Positions 54,007 through 60,247 of a stretch of DNA of 64,000 nt are shown here, piece by piece. Each line of letters opens with the position of its first letter. The stretch's first letter is position 1. The position numbers and the translations under genes were made by a program. Under the pieces are notes generated by a model that saw only the letters and a list, made by a program, of their open reading frames with translations, was not told the origin of the DNA and searched no databases. Source of the DNA: CAVPDG01 sp963702535 (GTDB taxonomy: Bacteria; Chloroflexota; Anaerolineae; Anaerolineales; UBA4823); NCBI GenBank assembly GCA_963702535.1, contig CAVPDG010000018.1, forward strand, positions 124,001 to 188,000. The letters are read 5' to 3'.

Positions 54007-55809
54007 ATGACTGAGATCATCCCACAAACTGCACCCTGGCTGCACGTACGCTACGAAGGCCGCAGCTGGGATCTGCCCCTGGCAGATCTCGACCTCGGGC
54101 CGCTCTCAGCGGACGACGAGGTGCGCGCGGCTGTGGCAGGCTACCTGGACGTACCCGTCTACAAGCTGCGCGTATACGTGGTCGAGCGCCACACCAACGG
54201 CAACATGACCGTGCGCCCTGAAGCGGTATTCGGGCTGTTCCGCCGGCGCCGCGCTGGGACCCCCCAGGTGATCCAGCCCATCCGGCGTGACAGCTCCAGG
54301 CCCGAGCGTGACCTGCGCTCCGAGATGATCAACACGATCCTGATCACACCGCACCGCGATCTCTCGGCGCTCCACCCGGTCCACAAGGCCATGATCGACC
54401 AGGACCCGATCTTTTATGTGCACCTGGCAGCCTGGTATGCCGATCACGGCGCGATCCGCGACCACAAGGAGATGTTCGTCACCATGCTGTGTCTGTCGGA
54501 TTTCGAAGGGCATCGCGATGCCGGGCTGGCGCTGTTGCGTGAGCTGCCTCCGTATGAAGTAGCGCGTGTCGTCGATTTCATCAAGGGCGGCGAGGTGAAG
54601 CGGCGCCAGCCGAAGGTGCCCCGTGTCGCCGGTCAGAAGGCGCAGTTCGAGACGGTCAGCCTGCGTGTCGGCTTGAATCGCAACGTGCCGCGCTCCATGC
54701 GCACCGAGATCGAGCGCTACCTGCGCGAGCGCGAAGCCGACCCGAAGCGCTTCGACCGTACCGCACTGACCGCCCGCAAGTCGATGAAGCGCCTGTACGC
54801 CGGGCTGCACATCCCGCCTTCTCCCAGGGCGCAGGCGGTGCTGTTCGACGACGAGCCGCCTGAGGGCAGCCCGGCGTTCCAGGTGAAGCTGATCAGCCGG
54901 GCGCAAACACCTGCCGAGCAGGCGCGCGCTATCGCCCAGTACCGCATCCCTTACCGGGTGGCGTCCTCGCTGATCAAGGAGATGTCGCCGATGGTGCTGG
55001 CAGCCCTGATCGACGTGATGACGCCGCAGGAGGTGATCAACAACGTGGGCTCGCTGAAGAAGCGCGGCGCCTTCGACAACCCGGAGATCAAGGCTCTGAT
55101 CGACGCCAAGCTGGAAGCGGCTAAGACCGATCAGCGGGTATCCGCCTACAAAGCCAAGGTGGCAGTCGAGGCGGCAGGAGCAGAAGGCGAGCTGGCTGAG
55201 GCGCTGGAAGCGGTAACCGACGCGCAGGTCAAGGCAGCGGGCAAGATCACCCGCCCCACCGCCCTGCTGATCGACAAGTCGGGCAGTATGGAGCAGGCTA
55301 TCGAAATCGGCCGCCAGCTGGGTGCACTGACCTCCGCCATCTGCGAAGCAGAGTTGCACGCCTATGCCTTCGATACCGTCCCTTACAAGGTCGAGTCCAG
55401 GGGCACCTCCCTGACAGATTGGGAAAAAGCTCTGGCAGGTATCAAGGCGGGCGGCGGCACATCCTGCGGTGTGGCGCTGGAGCGGATGCGTGCGAAGAAA
55501 CAGCGGGTCGAGCAGATCGTGATGGTGACCGATGAAGACGAGAACACGGCGCCTCTGTTCAAGGATGTCTATCCGGCTTACGCGGCAGAGTTGCAAGTCC
55601 GCCCGGCGGTCATCCTGATCAAGATCGGTAATACGCACCGTAACATCGAGATGGCTTGCACCGAGCTGGGCGTGACGCCTAACGTCTTCGAGTTTCGCGG
55701 GGATTACTACGCCCTGCCCAACGTCATCCCACTGCTCACCTACCCGTCCTTGACGGAGATGGTGATGGAAGTGCTGGACTACCCGCTGCCGAAGCGGAAG
55801 CCGGCATGA
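54007..55809 (+). CDS. Ro60-like TROVE-vWA protein with N-terminal ubiquitin-like domain
   Basis: 600 aa, no frame break. Residues 1-80 read as a beta-grasp ubiquitin-like domain: strand LHVRYEGR, strand SWDLPLADLDL, helix ADDEVRAAVAGYLDVP, strand LRVYVVERH, then NMTVRPEAVFG, ending at FRRRR. Residues 100-400 are helical repeats like the TROVE ring of Ro60 (EMINTILITPHRDLSALHPV, YVHLAAWYADHGAIRDHKEM). Residues about 415-590 are a vWA domain with the metal site DKSGSM near 422 and VTDEDEN. Ro proteins bind Y RNAs and misfolded RNA and take part in RNA quality control. The ubiquitin-like reading is pattern-based. JAMM and E1-like genes and Y-RNA-like hairpins follow. Confidence 0.78.
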   Translation: MTEIIPQTAPWLHVRYEGRSWDLPLADLDLGPLSADDEVRAAVAGYLDVPVYKLRVYVVERHTNGNMTVRPEAVFGLFRRRRAGTPQVIQPIRRDSSRPERDLRSEMINTILITPHRDLSALHPVHKAMIDQDPIFYVHLAAWYADHGAIRDHKEMFVTMLCLSDFEGHRDAGLALLRELPPYEVARVVDFIKGGEVKRRQPKVPRVAGQKAQFETVSLRVGLNRNVPRSMRTEIERYLREREADPKRFDRTALTARKSMKRLYAGLHIPPSPRAQAVLFDDEPPEGSPAFQVKLISRAQTPAEQARAIAQYRIPYRVASSLIKEMSPMVLAALIDVMTPQEVINNVGSLKKRGAFDNPEIKALIDAKLEAAKTDQRVSAYKAKVAVEAAGAEGELAEALEAVTDAQVKAAGKITRPTALLIDKSGSMEQAIEIGRQLGALTSAICEAELHAYAFDTVPYKVESRGTSLTDWEKALAGIKAGGGTSCGVALERMRAKKQRVEQIVMVTDEDENTAPLFKDVYPAYAAELQVRPAVILIKIGNTHRNIEMACTELGVTPNVFEFRGDYYALPNVIPLLTYPSLTEMVMEVLDYPLPKRKPA

Positions 55810-55862
55810 GAAATGTCTTCGGAACCTTAACAAAGGAAAATCCGATTGATCAACCCCAAAAA

Positions 55863-55912
55863 GTAGGGGCGACGCACCCCCATAGTACCGGGATGAGGCG
55901 TGTCGCCCCTGC
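55863..55912. repeat. Inverted repeat between the Ro60-like gene and the next gene
   Basis: GTAGGGGCGACGC (55863) pairs with GCGTGTCGCCCCT (55898) apart from a two-base bulge. Similar GTAGGGGCGA palindromes are scattered in many bacterial genomes. It sits in the only sizeable gap (158 bases) of the operon and lacks a T run. Confidence 0.55.
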
Positions 55913-55967
55913 ACGGGGGAATCATGATCTTCTGAGATAGCCTAGAATAGCTGATGACGAGGCCAAG

Positions 55968-56867
55968 ATGCCGCTAGACGACCTGCTGGATTCGCTGGAA
56001 GACGCCGAAAAGCGCTTCACGGGGACGCTCTTCATCGCCCCGCTCGTAGGGTCGAGCCAGGTGATGGTGCGCATCGCCGGCATCATCTGCAAGCTACGGG
56101 TAAGTCACGACTCGCACCGAGAGGCTACTTTCTCCGGATGGGCGATCTTACAGGCGCTCTCCACCAGCCGTGCAGCTTTCGTCCGACCGGCAACCCTGAG
56201 CGAGATCGCCCGCTACCTGGCCTTGTTCCCCCAGTTGGACCTGATCCTGGTGGAGCGCCAGAGCGCCAAAGAGAGCGAGGGCTGGCTGGCGATTCAAGCC
56301 CAGCAAGGCGACCGACGCTTCAACATCCCCGGGCTGGTGCCCTTCAGGCTGGCGGAAGCAGGCCTGACCCGCTTTGAGACGGTTGTAGCGCGCTTCGACG
56401 GGCGGGAGTTTTGGTACGAAAAGAAAGACCCGCGACGCGACCCGTCCATTGCCGCATACCTGCAGGCGAAGCTGCTGGAAAAAAGCGAGAGAGGCTTGCC
56501 ACCCAAAGTGGAAACGCTGCATAAGCGCGGCCTCTCGCGGGAGGAGCGCCAGGCGTACGACCTGATCCGCTCGGCACTGGAGACTGCCGCCAGAAACATG
56601 CATGAGGAGCGCCTGTCAGATGCCCTGGCGCACGCCGGAGCACAGCTCACTGCTTACTTCGAGCGCGGCGATGAATACGTGGTTCGCTACCTCGTGGACG
56701 GGCAGGAGCACGTCTCGACCATCCACAAGGACAGCCTGCAAGTGATCAGCGCCGGCATCTGCCTGGCAGGCGAAGACCAGCGCTTCGACCTGGCGAGCCT
56801 GGTGGGTGTGCTGCGTGAGGGCAGGCGAGGCGGCAGGCTGGTGTATGGCGGTGAGGAGGACTGGTAG
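55968..56867 (+). CDS. Unknown protein in the Ro60/ubiquitin-like operon, 299 aa
   Basis: No family recognised. The N-terminal 130 residues look beta-rich (GTLFIAPLVGSSQVMVRIAG, CKLRVSHDS, GWAILQAL); the middle is mixed, and the C-terminal part contains a helical segment (EERQAYDLIRSALETAARNM) followed by strands (YVVRYLVDGQEHVSTIHKD). No membrane segment, signal or CxxC motif. The next ATG begins one base after its TAG stop, so it is cotranscribed with the JAMM peptidase gene. It could be a substrate, adaptor or conjugation component, but this is guesswork from position. Confidence 0.7.
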   Translation: MPLDDLLDSLEDAEKRFTGTLFIAPLVGSSQVMVRIAGIICKLRVSHDSHREATFSGWAILQALSTSRAAFVRPATLSEIARYLALFPQLDLILVERQSAKESEGWLAIQAQQGDRRFNIPGLVPFRLAEAGLTRFETVVARFDGREFWYEKKDPRRDPSIAAYLQAKLLEKSERGLPPKVETLHKRGLSREERQAYDLIRSALETAARNMHEERLSDALAHAGAQLTAYFERGDEYVVRYLVDGQEHVSTIHKDSLQVISAGICLAGEDQRFDLASLVGVLREGRRGGRLVYGGEEDW

Positions 56868-56868
56868 C

Positions 56869-57294
56869 ATGTCGGGACGCAGTCGCCGCAGGAAAATGCA
56901 GGTAGAGCGCTGCTGGGTGCTGGTGGGTGAGCAGTTGCAGGATGCTATGTGGCGCATGCGCCGCCGCCAGCGCGTTGAAGGCGACCCTGCCAGCGTGGAG
57001 GCGCAGTGGGAGTGGGCTTTGAAGCGGGAAGAAACAACGGGCGATGTGCTCGGCTTCTTCCACACCCACCCGAGCGGCTATGGAACAGCGCCCAGCCAGC
57101 GAGATATCCGCACCATGCAAGCCTGGTGCTCAGCCTTCGGCAAACCGCTGCTGTGCCTGATCGCCCAGGGAAGCCAGGTGAGCGGTTATCTCTTTACAGA
57201 TGATGAAAGCCTGGGGAACACCCTGCTGCGGGTGCGCCACGAACGCCCTGGAGAGTTTCTGGCTGAGATAGAAGGTCCAAACGGACCAGGATGA
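56869..57294 (+). CDS. JAMM/MPN-domain metallopeptidase
   Basis: 141 aa. The JAMM zinc motif is complete: H65-T-H67 in GFFHTHPSG, S76 and D79 in APSQRDI, matching HxHx(8)SxxD; candidate Glu residues lie in the preceding helix (EAQWEWALKREE). It resembles bacterial JAB proteases that sit in ubiquitin-like operons, where they remove or mature the ubiquitin-like tail. A very basic N-terminus (RSRRRK) may contact RNA. It lies one base after the unknown gene and 29 bases before the E1-like gene. Confidence 0.88.
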   Translation: MSGRSRRRKMQVERCWVLVGEQLQDAMWRMRRRQRVEGDPASVEAQWEWALKREETTGDVLGFFHTHPSGYGTAPSQRDIRTMQAWCSAFGKPLLCLIAQGSQVSGYLFTDDESLGNTLLRVRHERPGEFLAEIEGPNGPG

Positions 57295-57322
57295 TGTAAG
57301 AAAGACATGAGGGAAGCAGGAT

Positions 57323-57967
57323 ATGAACGATCTCACCCAACATGAAGCCATGTACCGCGGGCAGGCAGCCATGGAGAAGCTCGGTGCTGCGCGGCTGGTG
57401 CTGTGCGGGGCGGGCGCCCTGGGTTCCCTGATCGCCGACAACCTGCTGCGCCAGGGCGTGCGCCAGCTCAAGGTGATCGATAACGACCGGGTGGAAGCGC
57501 GCAACGCCGGCACCCAGCTCTACCGCAAGGAGGACACCGGGGCGCTCAAGGTGGAAGCGCTGCGCACGCACTGCTTCCGCGCCGTGGGCGTCGAGATCGA
57601 GCCGGTCGCCAAGCGCCTGGATGAGAGCAACGCCATCAGGCTGCTGCGCGGGGCCGACCTGGTGCTCGACACCTTCGACAACTCCGCCTCGCGGCGGGCC
57701 GTCAGCCAGGCTTGCGCCCAGAATGGGACTGCCTGCCTGCACCTGGGCATGAACGGTGGCTACGGCGAGGTTCGCTGGAATGAGGGCTACCGTGTCCCGG
57801 CGGACGTGGCGGAGGGCGATGCCTGCGAGGTGCCGCTGGCGCGCAACCTGATCTTGCTGGTTGTGGCGGCCGGCAGCGAGGCAGTGCTGCGCTACCTGAT
57901 CGACGGGCGCAAAGAAAATTACGCCATCACACTGCAGGACCTGAAGATCCAGCTCGATGAACCTTAA
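57323..57967 (+). CDS. E1-like ThiF/MoeB-family adenylyltransferase
   Basis: 214 aa. The nucleotide loop GAGALGS is at 29-35; VIDNDRVEARNAGTQLYR holds the adenylation Asp and Asn/Arg; LDTFDNSASRR follows. The CxxC zinc motifs of ThiF and MoeB are absent, as in many conjugation-type bacterial E1 proteins. A Cys in EGDACEVPL lies where the thioester Cys is expected. It should activate the C-terminus of a ubiquitin-like protein, possibly the domain in the Ro60-like protein. ATG at 57323. The first Y-RNA-like hairpin begins 19 bases after its stop. Confidence 0.88.
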   Translation: MNDLTQHEAMYRGQAAMEKLGAARLVLCGAGALGSLIADNLLRQGVRQLKVIDNDRVEARNAGTQLYRKEDTGALKVEALRTHCFRAVGVEIEPVAKRLDESNAIRLLRGADLVLDTFDNSASRRAVSQACAQNGTACLHLGMNGGYGEVRWNEGYRVPADVAEGDACEVPLARNLILLVVAAGSEAVLRYLIDGRKENYAITLQDLKIQLDEP

Positions 57968-57985
57968 AAATACGCTCGTCATAGT

Positions 57986-58126
57986 GAACTGCGTGCCCTA
58001 ACGCAAGAAGCATACAACCACCCTTAATGGAGAGGTCGTGGGTTCGAATCCCACCACGCCGACCACCGGCGTGTAGCTCAGCGGCAGAGCACTAAACAAC
58101 TTGCTTTTTGGACTTGCACGTAGTTC
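57986..58126 (+). ncRNA. Y-RNA-like RNA 1 with permuted tRNA-like module
   Basis: Lower stem GAACTGCGTGC (57986) with GCACGTAGTTC (58116). Conserved strands CCTAAC on the left and GGACTT on the right. Second stem AAGAAGCA (58005) with TGCTTTTT (58102), then TACAACC. At the apex the parts of a tRNA occur in permuted order: T arm 58038-58054 (GTGGG-TTCGAAT-CCCAC), acceptor strand CACGCCG, loop ACCAC, acceptor strand CGGCGTG, TA, D arm 58076-58090 (GCTC-AGCGGCA-GAGC). A normal anticodon arm is missing. The order equals a tRNA whose two ends are joined and whose anticodon arm is replaced by the Y stem. Confidence 0.75.
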
Positions 58127-58148
58127 CCTCGAGCAAACTTTGACAATC

Positions 58149-58276
58149 AAAGGCGTACCCCGACCTTAGAAGCTTACAAACCGCAAGCTGGGAGCTTGCA
58201 GCAGACAAGAATCTGTGGTGAAAGCCAAATCTCTCACCAAATGAAAAGAAAGTAGCTTCTATGACTTGTGCGCCTT
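58149..58276 (+). ncRNA. Y-RNA-like RNA 2 without tRNA-like module
   Basis: Lower stem AAAGGCGTAC (58149) with GTGCGCCTT (58268); conserved CCCGAC and TGACTT strands; second stem CTTAGAAGCT (58165) with AGCTTCTA (58254); TACAAACC after it. The apex has a perfect GCAAGCT-GGG-AGCTTGC hairpin, then CAGA/TCTG and GGTGA/TCACC stems and an A-rich strand. A CTTTGA-CAA-TCAAAG hairpin overlaps its 5' edge. It is nearly the same as the element at 58615. Confidence 0.72.
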
Positions 58277-58301
58277 GATAAATCATGAGATGATCCCGAA
58301 T

Positions 58302-58342
58302 AATCAGGTCAGTACGGGCTGCGCCCGCACTGCACCTGATTT
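58302..58342 (+). terminator. Hairpin ending the first RNA pair
   Basis: AATCAGGT...AGT...CGGGC pairs with GCCCG...ACT...ACCTGATT with small bulges, followed by TTCTCGGTTTT. It separates RNA 1 and 2 from the promoter of RNA 3. Confidence 0.6.
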
Positions 58343-58389
58343 CTCGGTTTTCAAATCACCGAACTGCGTAAGTTCAATCAACAAGTATC

Positions 58390-58418
58390 TTGATGGGAAA
58401 TCAATCGCGGCTTATAAT
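58390..58418 (+). promoter_or_regulatory. Sigma-70-type promoter of the second RNA group
   Basis: TTGATG at 58390-58395, a 17-base spacer and consensus TATAAT at 58413-58418. The expected start near 58425 is eight bases before the lower stem of RNA 3. Confidence 0.8.
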
Positions 58419-58432
58419 ACGACCTTAGAACA

Positions 58433-58591
58433 AACTGCGTGCCCTGACACGAGAAGCATACAAACCTAATGGGACTAAGTTGACGTAAGTTTGTGTGGGT
58501 TCGAATCCCACCAAGCCGGGTAACTGGCTTGTGGCGGAATTGGTAGACGCGCTTGGATAAAGTTTATAGCTTTTCGGACTTGCACGTGGTT
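58433..58591 (+). ncRNA. Y-RNA-like RNA 3 with permuted Leu-like tRNA module
   Basis: Lower stem AACTGCGTGC (58433) with GCACGTGGTT (58582); CCTGAC and GGACTT strands; second stem CGAGAAGC (58450) with GCTTTTCG (58569); then TACAAACC. The apex has T arm 58495-58511, acceptor strand CAAGCC, a short loop, GGCTTG, then TG and a D arm (58534-58550, GCGGAATTGGTAGACGC) of the tRNA-Leu class. CTAAG (58475) can pair with CTTGG (58552), a remnant anticodon-type stem, with a long variable-arm-like stretch TTGACGTAAGTTTGT. The module differs in sequence from that of RNA 1 but shares its permuted order. Confidence 0.75.
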
Positions 58592-58614
58592 AGTTCTACT
58601 GCACTTTGACAATC

Positions 58615-58744
58615 AAAGGCGTACCCCGACCTTAGAAGCTTACAAACCGCAAGCCGGGAAGCTTGCAGCCGACCAGAATCGGTGGCAGATGCCAAATTTC
58701 CCCACCAAATGAAAAGAAAGTAGCTTCTATGACTTGTGCGCCTT
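58615..58744 (+). ncRNA. Y-RNA-like RNA 4 without tRNA-like module
   Basis: Near copy of RNA 2: AAAGGCGTAC with GTGCGCCTT, CCCGAC and TGACTT, CTTAGAAGCT with AGCTTCTA, TACAAACC. Apical GCAAGC-CGGGAA-GCTTGC, CCGA/TCGG and GGTGG/CCACC stems. Several changes relative to RNA 2 are paired or fall in loops, which supports a selected fold. The order tRNA-like RNA then this type is repeated (1-2, then 3-4), so the pair arose by duplication. Confidence 0.72.
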
Positions 58745-58758
58745 CGATTTATTAAAAC

Positions 58759-58846
58759 ACAACTCGTACCCCGACGTTGAAAGCGTACAAACCATCTGTT
58801 AAATGGGCCAGTTTTTCGCTTTCAAAACTTGTACGAGTTGTTTTTC
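58759..58846 (+). ncRNA. Y-RNA-like RNA 5, minimal form ending in a T run
   Basis: Lower stem ACAACTCGTAC (58759) with GTACGAGTTGT (58831); CCCGAC and AACTT strands; second stem GTTGAAAGCG (58776) with CGCTTTCAA (58817); TACAAACC; apical CCAT/ATGG. The closing stem is followed by TTTTT, so it also acts as the terminator of the second RNA group. It lacks any large apical domain and shows the core of the motif. Confidence 0.75.
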
Positions 58847-58848
58847 TT

Positions 58849-58889
58849 AACTAGTGTTTAGACAGGCGGCGCCTGTCTAAACACTAGTT
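58849..58889. terminator. Perfect 19-base inverted repeat at the end of the GNAT gene
   Basis: AACTAGTGTTTAGACAGGC (58849-58867), loop GGC, and its exact complement to 58889. It covers the stop codon of the minus-strand GNAT gene and ends with AA/TT, so it may terminate both strands. Confidence 0.65.
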
Positions 58890-59438
58890 TTCGAAGCCTT
58901 CATATTCCCCCCGCTCGATCTGGTAATACACCAGCCGCATGCCGAAAAAGATGACCTCCTTCTGGTAGGTCAACCCGATCTTCTCCATCACGCGCCAGGA
59001 GGCGATGTTCTGCGGGTCCGCCAGGGCGATGATGCGCGGCAGCCGTAAGGTTTCGAAGCCAAATTCCACGCTGGCGCACGCCGCTTCGGTGGCGATGCCC
59101 CGCCCCCAATAAGCCTTCGCCAGGGCGTACTCCACCTCCACCTCGCCCGCCTCCGGCACGAAATTTAACCCGCAGTGCCCGATCAACTGCCCATCCGCCT
59201 TAGCGGTAACAGCCCAATCGCCGAAGCCATGCTTTTGCCAGTGCTCGCCGAAATACTTCAATACCCGCCCGGCGCGCTCCTGGGGCGAGATATCGCGCTT
59301 GGGCAGGAAGCGCGTCACGTCCGGGTCGGCGAAGATACGCTCAGCGTAGACATCGAGGTCATGCAGGGTAAACTGCCGCAGCAGCAGGCGCTCGGTCTCG
59401 ATCTCAGGCAATCCCATGCTTGGCATTTCTCCGGTCAT
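58884..59438 (-). CDS. GNAT acetyltransferase, RimJ/RimL type
   Basis: 184 aa. N-terminal IETERLLLRQFTLHDLD and the middle GHCGLNFVP, EVEVEYALAKAYWGRGIATEAACASVEFGF are typical for the RimJ/RimL acetyltransferase branch, which modifies protein N-termini or small molecules such as spermidine or antibiotics. The acetyl-CoA loop is WGRGIATEA. C-terminal NIASWRVMEKIGLTY is also conserved. Start ATG is 59438 or the ATG at 59417. The metallopeptidase gene upstream on the same strand ends 12 bases away. Confidence 0.88.
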   Translation of the reverse strand: MTGEMPSMGLPEIETERLLLRQFTLHDLDVYAERIFADPDVTRFLPKRDISPQERAGRVLKYFGEHWQKHGFGDWAVTAKADGQLIGHCGLNFVPEAGEVEVEYALAKAYWGRGIATEAACASVEFGFETLRLPRIIALADPQNIASWRVMEKIGLTYQKEVIFFGMRLVYYQIERGEYEGFEN

Positions 59439-59450
59439 CTAAATTCCAGG

Positions 59451-60121
59451 TCAATCTAGCGTCAAAAGTGGGGCGTTCTTCTGGAGCCACAGGCGCCTCG
59501 CTTTGTAATCCGGCATGAGCAGACCGACCTGTGCCCAAAATTCTTTCGAATGATTGTGGATGCGCAAATGCACCAGCTCGTGTACGATGACGTAGTCGAT
59601 CATCTCCTCAGGCGCCATCACCAGCCGCCAGGTGAAGCTGAGCGTGCCGCGCGTGCTGCAAGAACCCCAGCACGTGCACGCCGAGGTGATCCTGATCTGC
59701 TGGTACTCATATCCATATTGCGCTGCCAGCTCACTCACACGCTGGGGGATATGGGCTTTAGCCTGTCTCTTATACCAGCTTTCGAAAGCCAGCCGCGCCT
59801 TCGGGCGAGTAGCCGGCGACATCTTGAAGCTGCCATCCAGGTAAAGGGCGGTCTGCCTGCCCTTGACGAATTCCAGCCGGTATCTCTGACCCAGGTACCA
59901 GAACTCCTCGCCGGCGACAAACTTTTTACGCACCGGGGCGGGTCCCAGCTTGCGGGCTTTCTCCTGGGTGGCTTTATCCAATCCGCCTTGCTCTCCACCA
60001 GACGGCGGATGGTCTCGTCACTCGCCTGCAAGGGGGCGCGCACCACCAGGTTGCCATCCCGCTCAACGATCAGGGCGATGGAGCGGCGTTTGCTGCGAAT
60101 GATTTTACTGATTTCAAGCAT
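59451..60121 (-). CDS. YgjP-like M48-type metallopeptidase (DUF45; one frameshift)
   Basis: The zinc motif HELVHLRIHNHSKEFW (HExxH plus a later His) and the preceding SACTCWGSCSTRGTLSFTWRL place this in the YgjP / DUF45 family. The N-terminal part (ISKIIRSKRRSIALIVERDGNLVVRAP) is the usual beta-domain. One base is missing near 59985, where VESKADWI should pass into KATQEKA. Reconstructed length is about 223 aa. Cytosolic, substrate unknown. Confidence 0.85.
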
Positions 60122-60162
60122 GAGATACCTTTCAGGTTCAGTGGGAACAGCCGTAGAAGTAC

Positions 60163-60214
60163 CCGGATTTAGTGGTGTTAAGGCGGCAATGCCGCCCTAA
60201 CACCACTAATCCGG
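60163..60214. repeat. Long near-perfect inverted repeat
   Basis: About 24 bases on each side (CCGGATTTAGTGGTGTTA to GGCGGC and back) with one bulge and one mismatch around a three-base loop. There is no T run. It lies between the beta-helix gene and the YgjP-like gene, both on the minus strand. Confidence 0.55.
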
Positions 60215-60247
60215 AAATCATCACGGTAAATCCCAATGAGCCATCTT

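Noticed and set aside
54106..55914. 602-codon minus-strand open frame opposite the Ro60-like gene
   Set aside because: It is antisense to a gene with clear vWA and helical-repeat motifs; its His/Arg/Asp-rich translation reflects the codon bias of the plus strand.
58127..58440. Group I or group II intron between tRNA halves
   Set aside because: No conserved intron core or domain V pattern was found, and the repeated segments fold as independent hairpins with their own promoter and terminators.
57986..58600. Split or permuted functional tRNA genes interrupted by introns
   Set aside because: The T and D arms are intact, but no proper anticodon arm can be completed in RNA 1, and the flanking sequence pairs into the same Y-type stem that also occurs in three copies without any tRNA part.
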